Of a DNA stretch of 64,000 nt, positions 8,444-16,504 are shown piece after piece. The notes beneath the pieces are model-generated. The model did no database searches. It had not been told where the DNA came from and saw nothing but the letters and a program-made list of their open reading frames with translations. Both the position numbers and the translations under genes were made by a program. Where the stretch lies: contig CBDANZ010000003.1 in assembly GCA_965197865.1 (NCBI GenBank), positions 62,001-126,000 of the forward strand, read 5' to 3'. The stretch's first letter is position 1. The number at the start of each line of letters is the position of its first letter. This DNA comes from CBDANZ01 sp965197865. GTDB taxonomy: Bacteria > Acidobacteriota > Vicinamibacteria > Vicinamibacterales > CAVVIG01.

Positions 8444-9733
8444 CTACCAGAACGACGCCAGGTATATCACGGCCGTGCCGCCGAGCAGCACGAGGCCGGC
8501 GTACGAAAGCAAGATCAACCCGCGGCCAGGTCGATGCTCGTCAGCGACATTGTGTCCCGTCACCGCACGGAGATTCAGATAGCCCAGGAGCGGTCCGGTC
8601 AGGAACGACACGACCGTCGCGAAGTCGACCAGACTTGTCAGACTTCCCGCAAAGAGGGCGACCACGAGCACGGTGAGGGCGCCGAGGACGGCGCCAGCGA
8701 TGCGATAGACCGGCCCGGTGTCGCCGTCGCCCCCCAGCTGCCCACCCCCGCGCATCACCGCGAAGGTGCGCGCGATGACCCGCGGAAATCCGTCGACGAC
8801 CGTCAGGGTCGTCGAGAACATCGTCGTCACGACCGCGGCGAGGACGATCGGCCGGGTCCACTCGCCGAGCGCCCGGCTGTAGAGATCGACGAGTTGCACT
8901 GAGAACTGGGTCCCAGCGGTGCTGAAGGGGGTGCCCGACTGGTACATGACGCCGGCGCCGAGCAGGAGGAAGGCGAATGCGAGAATCCCCGTGGCGACGT
9001 AGCCGATGCGGAAGTCGAGCAGCGCGTGTGCGACGCTGGCGCGCGTCCCGCTCTCGCGATCCTTGGCGAGCGTCCACACGGAGCTCCAGACCGAGATGTC
9101 GATGGCGGACGGCATCCAGCCCGCCAGCGCAAGGATGAAGGCGAACGGCACGGCAGCCGCCGCCGGCGGCCACACGGCCATCGTCTGGAAGTCCGCGTGC
9201 GGCACCGTGAGGCCGGCCGCGAACAGCGTCGACGCCGCGAGCAGAGCGAGGATCGCTTTGATCGTCCGGTCGAGAACGCGGAACCGGCCCAACCTTAGCA
9301 CCGCCGCGCACACGAGGATGAGGATCGTGGTGACCGCGGGCAACGGCAGGGGTAGTCCGAAGGCAACCTGAACCAAGAACGACGTAAACAAGACGACGAC
9401 CGACTGGATGATCAGCGCGGTCGAGAGCGTGATAGCCAGATACAGCCACACGGCCCAGGCGCCGATCCGCCGGTAGCCGTCGACCAGGCTCTCGCCCGTG
9501 GCCGCCGCGTAGCGCGGGCCGTACTCGAAGAACGGGTACTTCAGGACCAAGGCGAGGAGAATCACGCCGCCGAGCGCAAAGCCGGAATCGGCACCGGCCC
9601 GCGTGGACTGAACCAGATGCGAAACCCCCACTGCGGCCGCCGCCCACAGCAGGCCGGGACCGAAGCTCGCCCAGAAGACAGAAGACGTCGCGGACGCCGG
9701 CCGACGACCAGGCCCCGGCGCAGGGAGTGTCAT
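8444..9733 (-). CDS. NRAMP (SLC11)-type divalent metal transporter homologue
   Basis: A ~429-aa membrane protein with eleven or so hydrophobic segments. The ATG at 9733 is used; a longer in-frame form to 9790 is possible, and neither has a clear ribosome-binding site. FWASFGPGLLWAAAAVGVSH matches the first NRAMP helix, but the canonical DPGN metal-binding motif is replaced there by AAVGVSH. The helix-6 region also departs from the metal-transporting form (GWMPSAIDISVW in place of the MPHN motif), as in the divergent NRAMP-related branches whose substrate may not be a transition metal. Call: NRAMP-related carrier, substrate open. It reads toward the isochorismatase remnant. Confidence 0.75.
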   Translation of the reverse strand: MTLPAPGPGRRPASATSSVFWASFGPGLLWAAAAVGVSHLVQSTRAGADSGFALGGVILLALVLKYPFFEYGPRYAAATGESLVDGYRRIGAWAVWLYLAITLSTALIIQSVVVLFTSFLVQVAFGLPLPLPAVTTILILVCAAVLRLGRFRVLDRTIKAILALLAASTLFAAGLTVPHADFQTMAVWPPAAAAVPFAFILALAGWMPSAIDISVWSSVWTLAKDRESGTRASVAHALLDFRIGYVATGILAFAFLLLGAGVMYQSGTPFSTAGTQFSVQLVDLYSRALGEWTRPIVLAAVVTTMFSTTLTVVDGFPRVIARTFAVMRGGGQLGGDGDTGPVYRIAGAVLGALTVLVVALFAGSLTSLVDFATVVSFLTGPLLGYLNLRAVTGHNVADEHRPGRGLILLSYAGLVLLGGTAVIYLASFW

Positions 9734-9797
9734 GAGCGCACGCGTAATTATCAGGCCTCGGAGGGGAGTAGCGGGCCCTCCGTGTCGCAAGACCCCG

Positions 9798-10331
9798 CTA
9801 CGCCGCTGGCGGTCCGACGATGCTCACAATCAGGATGGCCCCACCGATCACGATTGCCCACCCGATGAGGCACACTCCCACCGCCCGCCAGGTGCTCGTG
9901 TAGTCCAGCGCTTGCCGCACGGCAGTGATCATCGCCACAAGCATCCAGATCGAGACCAGGCCGAGGACGAAGGGGCCGATGCCCGGGATCCCGCCGAAAA
10001 CCCGCGCGAGCCCAGGCGACTGGGCGAATCCAAGCGTGCGCAGCAACTGGCCCATATCCGCGTGGGTGTGAGGCTCCGGCAGCAGGCGGGTGCCAATCAT
10101 GTAGGTCAAGAAGGCCCAGACGACCCACGACAAGAGGGCCGCGACGCCTCCGGCGACGACGCCCCCAATCCCGGTCGCGCCCAGCCCCAGCGATCCAATC
10201 CCCCCGGCGACGCTGGACAGAAGTACCACAGTCATCGCCTGACGCGTGGCACTGACGTCGGCTTCCACTTCCTCATAGGTCCCGAGGTTGAGCTTCGCTG
10301 TGCCGATCATTCGGTCGGTGAAGGTCGCCAT
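9798..10331 (-). CDS. Yip1-domain membrane protein
   Basis: A 177-aa protein starting at ATG 10331 after AGGAGG (9-nt spacer). The N-terminal cytosolic segment (ATFTDRMIGTAKLNLGTYEE) is followed by four to five hydrophobic helices (VLLSSVAGGIGSLGLG, GGVAALLSWVVWAFLTYMIG, FVLGLVSIWMLVAMITAV, GVCLIGWAIVIGGAILIV). The pattern fits the bacterial YIP1/Yip1 family, function unknown. A MITE lies 45 bp upstream and could affect its promoter. Confidence 0.7.
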   Translation of the reverse strand: MATFTDRMIGTAKLNLGTYEEVEADVSATRQAMTVVLLSSVAGGIGSLGLGATGIGGVVAGGVAALLSWVVWAFLTYMIGTRLLPEPHTHADMGQLLRTLGFAQSPGLARVFGGIPGIGPFVLGLVSIWMLVAMITAVRQALDYTSTWRAVGVCLIGWAIVIGGAILIVSIVGPPAA

Positions 10332-10375
10332 ACTGGGCCTCCTCATGGAGTATCCGGTCCATCGCTGTGCGCTAA

Positions 10376-10533
10376 CAGTCCGTGGTGAAAGTCGGGCGCT
10401 GCACCGAGACGAGCGAGGCGCCTCGCGGGCAAGGCGCGACGACCGAGAATACCGCCTGTATTTGATGGAGGAGCAACGCAGGCCACGAGGATGCATCGCT
10501 CGTCGAATGCAGACGGACTTTCACCACGGACTG
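10376..10533. mobile_element. 158-bp MITE, copy 1
   Basis: The ends are perfect 18-bp inverted repeats: CAGTCCGTGGTGAAAGTC at the left and its complement at 10516-10533. A 4-bp direct duplication CTAA flanks it (10372-10375 and 10534-10537). A second copy at 34289-34446 has the same length and differs at three bases. It has no coding capacity of its own. The 4-bp YTAR-type target duplication is that of IS5-type transposases, so such an element elsewhere in the genome may move it. Confidence 0.88.
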
Positions 10534-10607
10534 CTAAGAGTGTAACAGCAAAACCGCTGTCGAAAATCGTATGGCGATCAAGCCAGACGTGTTAGAGATC
10601 GTAGCTC

Positions 10608-10877
10608 ATGGGACGGCTCGACCCGGAGGCATTGACGGATCCCGAGCGGGTGTTCATCGCTGCGTCTCTAACGGAGGCGCTGACAGTGGAAGATCTGCTG
10701 ACCGTAAGCGGCGTAAACTATGTCGTGCACGTGGAGCCCTTCAGCACGAGTCTCTTCGGGTCGCTTCGGCACGGAGCCGCCTTCTATGTCGCCGCAGGAC
10801 AGGCCGCATACTGTCGCTCGCGACTCACCGCAGCCGGCCTGGATCGAGGCGTCCTGAACGACGCGCACCCGGGATAG
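10608..10877 (+). CDS. DUF2007-like small protein
   Basis: An 89-aa protein with the layout of the DUF2007/putative signal-transducing family: DPERVFIAASLTEALTVEDL, LTVSGVNYVVHVEPF, AAFYVAAGQAAYCRSRLTAA. The pattern of a strand, a helix carrying 'vEdlL', then a Gx-Y-strand and a C-terminal helix fits. The ribosome-binding site is weak. The function of the family is unknown. It lies between the MITE and the small basic-protein gene. Confidence 0.6.
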   Translation: MGRLDPEALTDPERVFIAASLTEALTVEDLLTVSGVNYVVHVEPFSTSLFGSLRHGAAFYVAAGQAAYCRSRLTAAGLDRGVLNDAHPG

Positions 10878-11016
10878 ACTGCTTCGCGAACTCGGTCTCA
10901 CAGGCTCAGCGAGGGTGAATGGGCACGGGACCACGGGATGTGCCCGACGCCGACGAGGCGACGCGGATCTGGTAGCCTCTAGTTAGGCCTTAACCTCAAG
11001 GCGAAGGGACGGTTCG

Positions 11017-11397
11017 ATGGCAACAAAGCGGGGCGATCAGACCAAGCAAAAGATTGAGGACTTCGCCGAAGAGCTGGGTCGGCTGCTAGGTACGGCACAG
11101 GCGAAGGCCGAGAACTGGCTTGCCCAGCGCAAGCAGGTGGCCAAGAGCATGTCGAACATCCGCGATGCCGCGTCGCCGCTGCTCGCCGACCTTGGCGCAG
11201 CTGACCGTGAATCGCCGTTTCCCCGGCGCCCGCGTGGCCAGCGCAAGGGCGATCGGATCGCCGGACGGATCACGCCGCCAACCCCGAAGCGCCGGGGACG
11301 CCGGCGCATGTCGACCGCCGCCCGGAAGGCGGCCTCCGCGCGCATGAAGAAGTACTGGAGCGGGCGTCGAAAGGCGAAAGGCCCGGAGAACAGCTGA
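11017..11397 (+). CDS. Small basic protein, possibly nucleic-acid binding
   Basis: A 126-aa protein. The N-terminal half (res 1-50) is helical and charged (TKQKIEDFAEELGRLLGTAQ). The C-terminal half is strongly basic, with RRPRGQRKGDR and PKRRGRRRMSTAARKAAS followed by ARMKKYWSGRRKAK. The tail pattern 'STAARKAASARMKKYW' recurs in bacterial DNA-binding proteins with Lys-rich ends. No named family is certain. It ends 9 bp before the metallopeptidase-like gene on the same strand. Confidence 0.55.
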   Translation: MATKRGDQTKQKIEDFAEELGRLLGTAQAKAENWLAQRKQVAKSMSNIRDAASPLLADLGAADRESPFPRRPRGQRKGDRIAGRITPPTPKRRGRRRMSTAARKAASARMKKYWSGRRKAKGPENS

Positions 11398-11406
11398 ACA
11401 AGACTG

Positions 11407-12468
11407 ATGCGGTCGTCCCCGCGTCGCGTGCGAGCCGCCTCGGGCCTGCTGGCCGCCAGCGTCCTCACCTCTTCGGCGGCTTTCGGGTGGGAGTTGACGC
11501 TCGAGGCGCCTCCTTCGCTCGGCGCCGCCGCCCAGCGCATCCGCAGCATCGACGCCGAGCAACTGGCCCGAATCCTCTGGCGGGCGGGCCTCGAGCTGCC
11601 CCCGACGGTACGCGTCACGCTCGTTCCCGAGGACGACGAGCGCGCTCGCGCCGTCCCCCGCTGGATTGTCGGACAGGCGTTCGGGGCGCGTGACGTGATG
11701 ATCCTGCCCGAGCGGGTGGCGTCCTATCCCTACGACTCACTGGAATCGGTCGTGCGGCACGAAGTTGTGCACCTGGCGCTCTTTGCTCGCGCCGGTGGAC
11801 GCCCTCTGCCGCGGTGGTTTCACGAAGGCGTGGCGGTGTCGGTCGAAACGGGGTGGGGCTTCAAGGACGATCTCTGGCTGATGCTCGCGGCGGGGAGCGG
11901 TCCAGCCGTTGCCGACGTGACCCGCCTGTTCCAGTCGAATGCGCGCCCCAAGACCGCTGCGGCTTACCGGCTGGCGGCCGCGCTCGTGGACGACTTGCGG
12001 CGCAGGCACGGCGCGGCGATGCCGGGTGCCATCGCCGGCCGCGTGGCGCGCGGGACGACGTTCTCACGCGCGTTCGAGCTGGAAACCGGCGAGACCCCGG
12101 ACGTTGCTGCGGCCGAGGTGTGGGCTGCCTACCGGCGGTGGACGAGCTGGCTGTCGTTCGTGACCCGCAGGGCAAACGTGTGGACCGCGATTCTGGCCCT
12201 GGCGTTTGCCGCCTATTTCGCCCGCCGCCGGCAGCGGGCACGCCGCCGCCGGCGGTGGGCCGACGAGGACAGGTGGGGCCCACGGGCTTTAACTGAACCT
12301 GCCGATGGCGTTCGGCCTACGCACCGGAAAGGGTCTCGGACAATTCGCGAACGCCCTGCTGGAACAACTGCAGAATGCGCCGGCCGGTGCGAAATTCCTC
12401 GAGGATCGCCGCGCGGCAACCCGTCCGCAGGTCGGCGAAATCGAGGACGACGGACCGGACATTCCTGA
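11407..12468 (+). CDS. Secreted/anchored gluzincin-type metallopeptidase (peptidase MA-like)
   Basis: A 353-aa frame with a Sec signal (MRSSPRRVRAASGLLAASV). The zinc motif is HExxH in SVVRHEVVHLALFARAG, followed by LPRWFHEGVAVSVE whose Glu can be the third ligand; this is the layout of peptidase-MA superfamily proteins. A transmembrane helix follows (ANVWTAILALAFAAYFA) and then a basic RRRQRARRRRR stretch that would stop transfer, so the peptidase domain faces the periplasm. After ~ residue 295 the sequence (ALTEPADGVRPTH onward) runs into the degraded PilZ/kinase region and is probably not original; the native stop may have been lost. Confidence 0.72.
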   Translation: MRSSPRRVRAASGLLAASVLTSSAAFGWELTLEAPPSLGAAAQRIRSIDAEQLARILWRAGLELPPTVRVTLVPEDDERARAVPRWIVGQAFGARDVMILPERVASYPYDSLESVVRHEVVHLALFARAGGRPLPRWFHEGVAVSVETGWGFKDDLWLMLAAGSGPAVADVTRLFQSNARPKTAAAYRLAAALVDDLRRRHGAAMPGAIAGRVARGTTFSRAFELETGETPDVAAAEVWAAYRRWTSWLSFVTRRANVWTAILALAFAAYFARRRQRARRRRRWADEDRWGPRALTEPADGVRPTHRKGSRTIRERPAGTTAECAGRCEIPRGSPRGNPSAGRRNRGRRTGHS

Positions 12469-12541
12469 GACCGATCGGGCCCGGAGCTTCGACCCGTTCT
12501 TCACGACGAAAGCGCCGGGGTAAGGGACCGATCTCATCGGC
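12437..12541 (+). pseudogene. Histidine-kinase ATPase-domain scrap
   Basis: A short frame reads EIEDDGPDIPETDRARSFDP then FFTTKAPG. This is the G1 and F boxes of a HATPase_c domain (normally DDGPGIP...FDPFFTTKAPG-GTGLGL). A TAA follows immediately; shifting one base gives KGTD, as if the G2 box were once there. No H-box or N-box accompanies it. The match is too exact to be chance, so this is a kinase remnant, antisense to and abutting a PilZ fragment. Confidence 0.5.
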
Positions 12542-12720
12542 AGGACCACGCGCAACTCGATCGGCGTGTCGACTTGAAGCGGCGCGTCCCCCCGAAAGAG
12601 AACTCCCGTGTGGCTGATGTTTTCGGTGCGCCCCTCATGCCACACCGGGTCCCCTACCGAGCGAGAAGTTCCGGAAGAATCTAAGGGGAGGGAATACGGA
12701 ATTCGTGGCCGGGGTCCCAC
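12534..12720 (-). pseudogene. PilZ-domain fragment
   Basis: Minus-strand residues PVWHEGRTENISHTGVLFRG and DAPLQVDTPIELRVVLP match the first half of a PilZ domain (N-x-S-x-x-G cyclic-di-GMP element). After VVLPM the frame no longer resembles PilZ and runs into sequence that makes sense only on the other strand as a kinase fragment. The gene is therefore truncated by a rearrangement near 12535. The preceding RxxxR arginine motif is also missing. Confidence 0.5.
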
Positions 12721-12785
12721 GTTGACAGCCCGGGGCCCCGGCTGGATCGACGGTAAGAGGGGCGCTCTACCGCTTTGCGTGTTCC

Positions 12786-14062
12786 TTAGTCCCTGTCGTC
12801 ATCGTCGCCATCGTTTCGGTCGTTCTTCCTGGCGCTGCGATCGTCCTCCCGATGATCGTCTCGATCGTTCTTTTTGGCGTTGCGGCCGTCTTCCCGATCG
12901 TCATCGTCCCGGTCGTGAGCCGGCTTGAGCCCGCGGCGTCGGCTGCATCGAGTCGAACAGCGGGCCGCCGTCGGTGCACGAAGCGCCCCGTCGTCGGTCG
13001 TGCGGCACGCAGACGGTGACCGCGCCGTTGAACGTACCGCCCAGACCATCGGTCGCCGCGAAGTTGATGTGATAGACGCGCCCATCCTTACTTCCCCGAG
13101 CGCTCGGCCCGAACGTACGCGACCGAACCCATGATGACACCGTCGATGGACGTGTTCCCATCGCCGGAGCCGCGGGTCGGCTCGTCCTGGAAGATGCCGG
13201 TGATCTGGATGGTCACGGGATCATCATCGGCGTCGGTCACGCCATTGATGCTGATCGGCACGGTCTTGTGGTTTGGCGGCCAGAGCATCCCGACGCTCGG
13301 CGTGCCGGGTCCGACCGGCGCGTTGTTGAACACCGTCACCATGAACGACCCGGTGCTCGAGTTGCCGCTCGAATCGGTGGCCCAATAGGTCACCTGTTGT
13401 CCCGAGCGGGAAGATGCTGCCTGAGGCCGGCGAACACCCGACGGGGACGATGCCGTCGGCGAGGTCGACAGCCGACGCGTCGAAGGTCACGTCCGCACCA
13501 GACGGGCTCGTCGCGTGCACGGTGACGTCAGCGCGAAGCGTCAGCTCCGGCGGCGTCGTGTCGAGGTCATTGTTGGTGACAGTGCAGGTGATATCCGCGC
13601 TCTCCGCCACAAGCACCGTGTCGGCCTCCACCTGGCCGGCGTCGCACACCCAGCCGCTGGCTTGGTAGCCACCAGGGCCCGACTCTGACAGGTCAGTAGG
13701 TGCCACTTTGGAAGCCAGGGGTGCTCGACGCCGCTGGACCGGAACCGCTGAATGAAGCCGGTCCCGTCGCCGTCAGCGTAAAGTGGCTCGCGAGCGCCGT
13801 GCCTCCGCTGTCGTTGACGACCAGCTTGATCAGCGTGAGCCTCGGCGGCGGCACGTCGTCGTTGGTCAGGGTGCACGCGAGGCTCTCGCCCAGACCCAGC
13901 CTGACGGTGTCGCCGTCGTCCTGAGTGCCGGTGCCCACACACACCCAGTCACCGTGCGAGTAACCCGCCGGACCGATCTCCGACAGGTCGTAGGCGCCGA
14001 TGCTGAAAGACCACGGATCGCTCGTCACACCGCCGAACCCGGAGAGCGGGGTTGGGCCGGAG
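12786..14062 (-). pseudogene. Large secreted Ig-like/HYR surface protein, multiply frameshifted
   Basis: Read on the minus strand, four frames chain into one extracellular protein. It has two prealbumin-like/SpaA-type repeats (SIGAYDLSEIGPAGY..., RLTLIKLVVNDSGGTALASH, TYDLSESGPGGYQASGW), then an HYR-like domain (DTTPPELTLRADVTVHATSP ... QVTYWATDSSGNSSTGSFMV), then MLWPPNHKTVPISINGVTDA and a terminal Asp/Arg/Lys-rich tail (DRDDDDREDGRNAKKNDRDD). Frame breaks lie near 13705, 13395, 13105 and 12950. The 5' end is lost at a junction with the pirin remnant near 14062. Family members are cell-surface or adhesin-like; this copy cannot be made. Confidence 0.68.
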
Positions 14063-14625
14063 GCGGTGGGACAAAGACGTCGAGGCATCGCGGATCGGCC
14101 GCCACGCGATCCACGGAGCCCGTCTTGCCCCAGAAGCTTCCACAGATCACCCGAACCCGAGTGCCGTCGTCGTCTATTGCCTCGGAGATGTCCCGCGACG
14201 AGACATCCTGGTAGCGCGGCGCGGTCATCTTCAAGCGACGAGGGCAGGTTGGCTCAGAGCTGGAACCCGTGCATCCGCCCGTGCGCGTCGCCAGCGGGCA
14301 TTTCCTGGTGAAGGATTCCGCTTCCCGCCGTCATCCGTTGCGCGTCGCCCGAGCCGAGGCTGCCCCGATTGCCAAGGCTGTCGCCGTCCGCCACGGAACC
14401 CGCCAGCACGTACGTGATGGTTTCGATCCCGCGGTGGGGATGCCACGGGAAGCCGGCGAGATACTCGTCCGCGTTCTCGTTCCGAAAGTCGTCCAGGAGT
14501 AGGAACGGATCGAACTCGGTGGTGTCGCCGAAGCTCCCGTGGCCGAAGGCGCGCCCCAGCTTCACACCGGCGCCTTCGAGGGTGGGCTTCGACTGAAGAA
14601 TTCGCTTGATGGGCCGAATGGACAT
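14062..14625 (-). pseudogene. Pirin-family protein, truncated with a stop and a frameshift
   Basis: ATG 14625 begins MSIRPIKRILQSKPTLEGAG; the pirin cupin signatures FPWHPHRGIETITYVLAG and GSGILHQEMP are intact, including metal-binding His residues and Glu. At HGFQL the invariant Trp codon is TGA (14252-14254), and a one-base insertion ~30 nt later shifts the frame before KMTAPRYQDV and VCGSFWGKTG-like sequence. After DVFVPP the sequence jumps to the unrelated surface-protein remnant, so the C-terminal cupin is gone. Pirins are iron-binding cupins, some with quercetinase activity. Confidence 0.75.
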
Positions 14626-14641
14626 CGCTAACAATTTACAG

Positions 14642-14662
14642 TTACTAATTGACAATTAGTAA
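14642..14662. promoter_or_regulatory. 21-bp perfect palindrome, probable operator
   Basis: Half-site TTACTAATTG (14642-14651), a central A, and the exact complement at 14653-14662. It lies 17 bp upstream of the pirin start, between the divergent pirin and cytochrome c genes. Sequence type and spacing resemble operators of HxlR/DUF24 and MarR-family repressors, which often control pirin genes. The regulator is not in this window. Confidence 0.55.
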
Positions 14663-14712
14663 GCAGATCGGTTCCGCAGCGGGCACTTCCGAATACGTGA
14701 CATTTTGATATC

Positions 14713-14735
14713 CTAAACTAAGAAGCTAAGTTTAG
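14713..14735. promoter_or_regulatory. Inverted repeat upstream of cytochrome c gene
   Basis: CTAAACT (14713-14719) and AGTTTAG (14729-14735) form a 7-bp inverted repeat with a 9-bp spacer in AT-rich DNA 21 bp before the cytochrome ATG. It could be an operator or the base of a 5' hairpin. Confidence 0.35.
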
Positions 14736-14756
14736 ACTTTCCCAAGTCGAGGACAC

Positions 14757-15191
14757 ATGAAGATGAAACTGGGGCTCGCGGCGACCGTTGGGATCGTAGC
14801 AACAGCCATTTTCGGCGCGCTTTCGGCCCAGGAAGCGAAATCACAGTGGGATGGCGTGTATACGCCGGAGCAAGCGACACGAGGCGAGACGATCTACCGA
14901 GAGCAGTGCTCGAGCTGCCACGGTTCGGATCTCGCCGGCGGCGAGATGGCGCCGGGTCTCGCCGACGACTACTTCGCGGCGAACTGGAACGACCTGACGC
15001 TCGGCGATTTATTCGAGCGCATACGCATTTCGATGCCGGAGGACGACCCGGGGAGCCTTAGCCGCCAGCAGAACGCTGACGTCCTCGCCTTTATCCTGTT
15101 CAAAGGGAAGTATCCGCCGGGCGAGACGGAGCTGCCGGCGACGACCGAAGTACTGAACGCGTACACGTTCCTGGCAACGATGCCCCAGTAG
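14757..15191 (+). CDS. Class I c-type cytochrome, exported
   Basis: A 144-aa monohaem protein. The start is ATG 14757 (MKMKLGLAAT) with a signal peptide ending near ALSAQE. The haem motif is CSSCH (Cys51, Cys54, His55), and Met in RISMPEDDPG is the probable sixth ligand, typical of the short alcohol/PQQ-dehydrogenase-associated cytochromes (xGxxxYxxxCxxCH, ADVLAFIL before the end). It would shuttle electrons in the periplasm. No dehydrogenase gene is adjacent. A hairpin pair after the stop may terminate it. Confidence 0.88.
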   Translation: MKMKLGLAATVGIVATAIFGALSAQEAKSQWDGVYTPEQATRGETIYREQCSSCHGSDLAGGEMAPGLADDYFAANWNDLTLGDLFERIRISMPEDDPGSLSRQQNADVLAFILFKGKYPPGETELPATTEVLNAYTFLATMPQ

Positions 15192-15192
15192 C

Positions 15193-15240
15193 GCAGGTCT
15201 TCAGACCTGCTCCTGTAGCGGGACTAAAGTCCCGCGCTAC
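15193..15240. repeat. Tandem hairpin repeat, copy A (possible bidirectional terminator)
   Basis: Two adjacent hairpins: GCAGGTC/GACCTGC with loop TTCA (15193-15210), and GTAGCGGGACT pairing with AGTCCCGCGCTAC (15215-15240). They sit between convergent genes. Related hairpin pairs occur at 17806-17860 and 56521-56567, so this is a dispersed extragenic repeat family. Confidence 0.55.
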
Positions 15241-15252
15241 GCGTTCCGATCC

Positions 15253-16503
15253 TCATCTGAGTCGCTGGGCGAGAAGGTGTAGAAACAGGCCTACGTCGGT
15301 GACCACCCCGATCGTCTGCGACGAGCCCCGGTCGGCGAGCTTGGTGACCACCGCCGGGTTGATGTCCACCGACACCATCTTCACCCACGACGGCAGCATG
15401 TTGCCCACGCCGATGCCGTGCAGCATCGTGGACAGCGTCAGCACGAACCGCGCGTCTTCCAGCGCTGCCGCGTAGCAATCTTGCGCCAGGCGCAAGTCCA
15501 TGATCGTGTCTGGCAGCGGCCCGTCGTCGCGCACGCTGCCGGCGAGCACGTAATCCACGCCGTGGCGGATGCACTCGTACATCACGCCCGAGGTGAGCAC
15601 GCCCTGCTCGACCGCCGCCCGCAAGCCGCCCGCTCGGCAGATGGCGTTGATGGCCCGCATGTGGTTGCGGTGGCCCCCCTCGATCGCTTTGCCGGTGTCG
15701 AGGTCCACGCCGAGCGAGGTCCCAAAGAGCGCCTGCTCAACGTCGTGAACCGCCAGGGCGTTACCGGACAGCAGCACATCGACGAATCCGGCACGGATCA
15801 GCTCCTCGAAGTGGGTCGATCCGCCCGTATGAACGACGACGGGACCGGCGACGACGATGATCCGTCCGCCCGCGGCCTTTACCTCGCGCATCATCGACGC
15901 GATACGCGACACGCCGACCTCGACGCGGCGCTCGGAGGAGATCTCGGTGGACATGAACGCGAAGCCGTGCCGATCCCGCTCCTGAAATTCCGGCATCACG
16001 CGCACACCGGCTACGCCGCACACAACGCGGTCGCCCTTGACGACGTCGCGGAGCTTCCGGCATAGGGCACGGCCGTCTTCGACGACGATCACCGCGTCCA
16101 TCCGCTGCCGGGCCACCTCGATCCACTGGCCGCGGTGCCGGACCAGCGTCCGGTGGTTGGTCGTCGAGTAGAAGTCGTCCGCCACGCACCCGTCGCGGTC
16201 CGCCTGCTTCACCGTTGCATCATGCTGCTCGGCGAGCCGGCAGCCGAGCGCCACGAGCTCCTCGAGCACTTGGCCGAGCACCGGGTTGGTGGGCGCCGAA
16301 ATCCGCATCGAGATGAAGGAGGGCTCCTCGTTGCTCCTCCCGATGTCGAACTTGAGCACGTCGAAGGCCGCGTCGTGCTTCACGACCGTGTCGAAGACGA
16401 CGTTCAGGATCTGGCTGTCGATCAGATGGCCTTCGGCCTCGACGACCTCGGAGAACCGAGAGCTCGCCGGAGACGCCGAGGAGCGCGAGCGCGAAGACTT
16501 CAT
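15253..16503 (-). CDS. LOR/SDH-domain protein, TIGR00300 (ArgZ/ornithine cyclodeaminase-like) family
   Basis: A 416-aa protein. After a short Ser/Arg-rich lead it has an ACT-like region (VEAEGHLIDSQILNVVFDTV, EPSFISMRISAPTNPVLG). The large NAD-type domain follows (GRIIVVAGPVVVHTGGSTHF, VDVLLSGNALAVHDVEQALF, GVDLDTGKAIEGGHRNHMRA, YVLAGSVRDDGPLPDTIMDL). This order matches the TIGR00300 family, related to the conserved C-terminal part of lysine-ketoglutarate reductase/saccharopine dehydrogenase-type enzymes; members include cyanobacterial ArgZ/AgrE and an archaeal ornithine cyclodeaminase. The start is 1 nt after the homoserine dehydrogenase stop, so the two are probably co-expressed in amino acid metabolism. 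The exact reaction is not assigned. Confidence 0.78.
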   Translation of the reverse strand: MKSSRSRSSASPASSRFSEVVEAEGHLIDSQILNVVFDTVVKHDAAFDVLKFDIGRSNEEPSFISMRISAPTNPVLGQVLEELVALGCRLAEQHDATVKQADRDGCVADDFYSTTNHRTLVRHRGQWIEVARQRMDAVIVVEDGRALCRKLRDVVKGDRVVCGVAGVRVMPEFQERDRHGFAFMSTEISSERRVEVGVSRIASMMREVKAAGGRIIVVAGPVVVHTGGSTHFEELIRAGFVDVLLSGNALAVHDVEQALFGTSLGVDLDTGKAIEGGHRNHMRAINAICRAGGLRAAVEQGVLTSGVMYECIRHGVDYVLAGSVRDDGPLPDTIMDLRLAQDCYAAALEDARFVLTLSTMLHGIGVGNMLPSWVKMVSVDINPAVVTKLADRGSSQTIGVVTDVGLFLHLLAQRLR

Positions 16504-16504
16504 G

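Noticed and set aside
14252..14254. TGA as tryptophan (alternative code), from pirin and helicase frames
   Set aside because: TGA ends several intact genes (for example hslU and the biotin carrier) and Trp is TGG everywhere else, so these are nonsense mutations.
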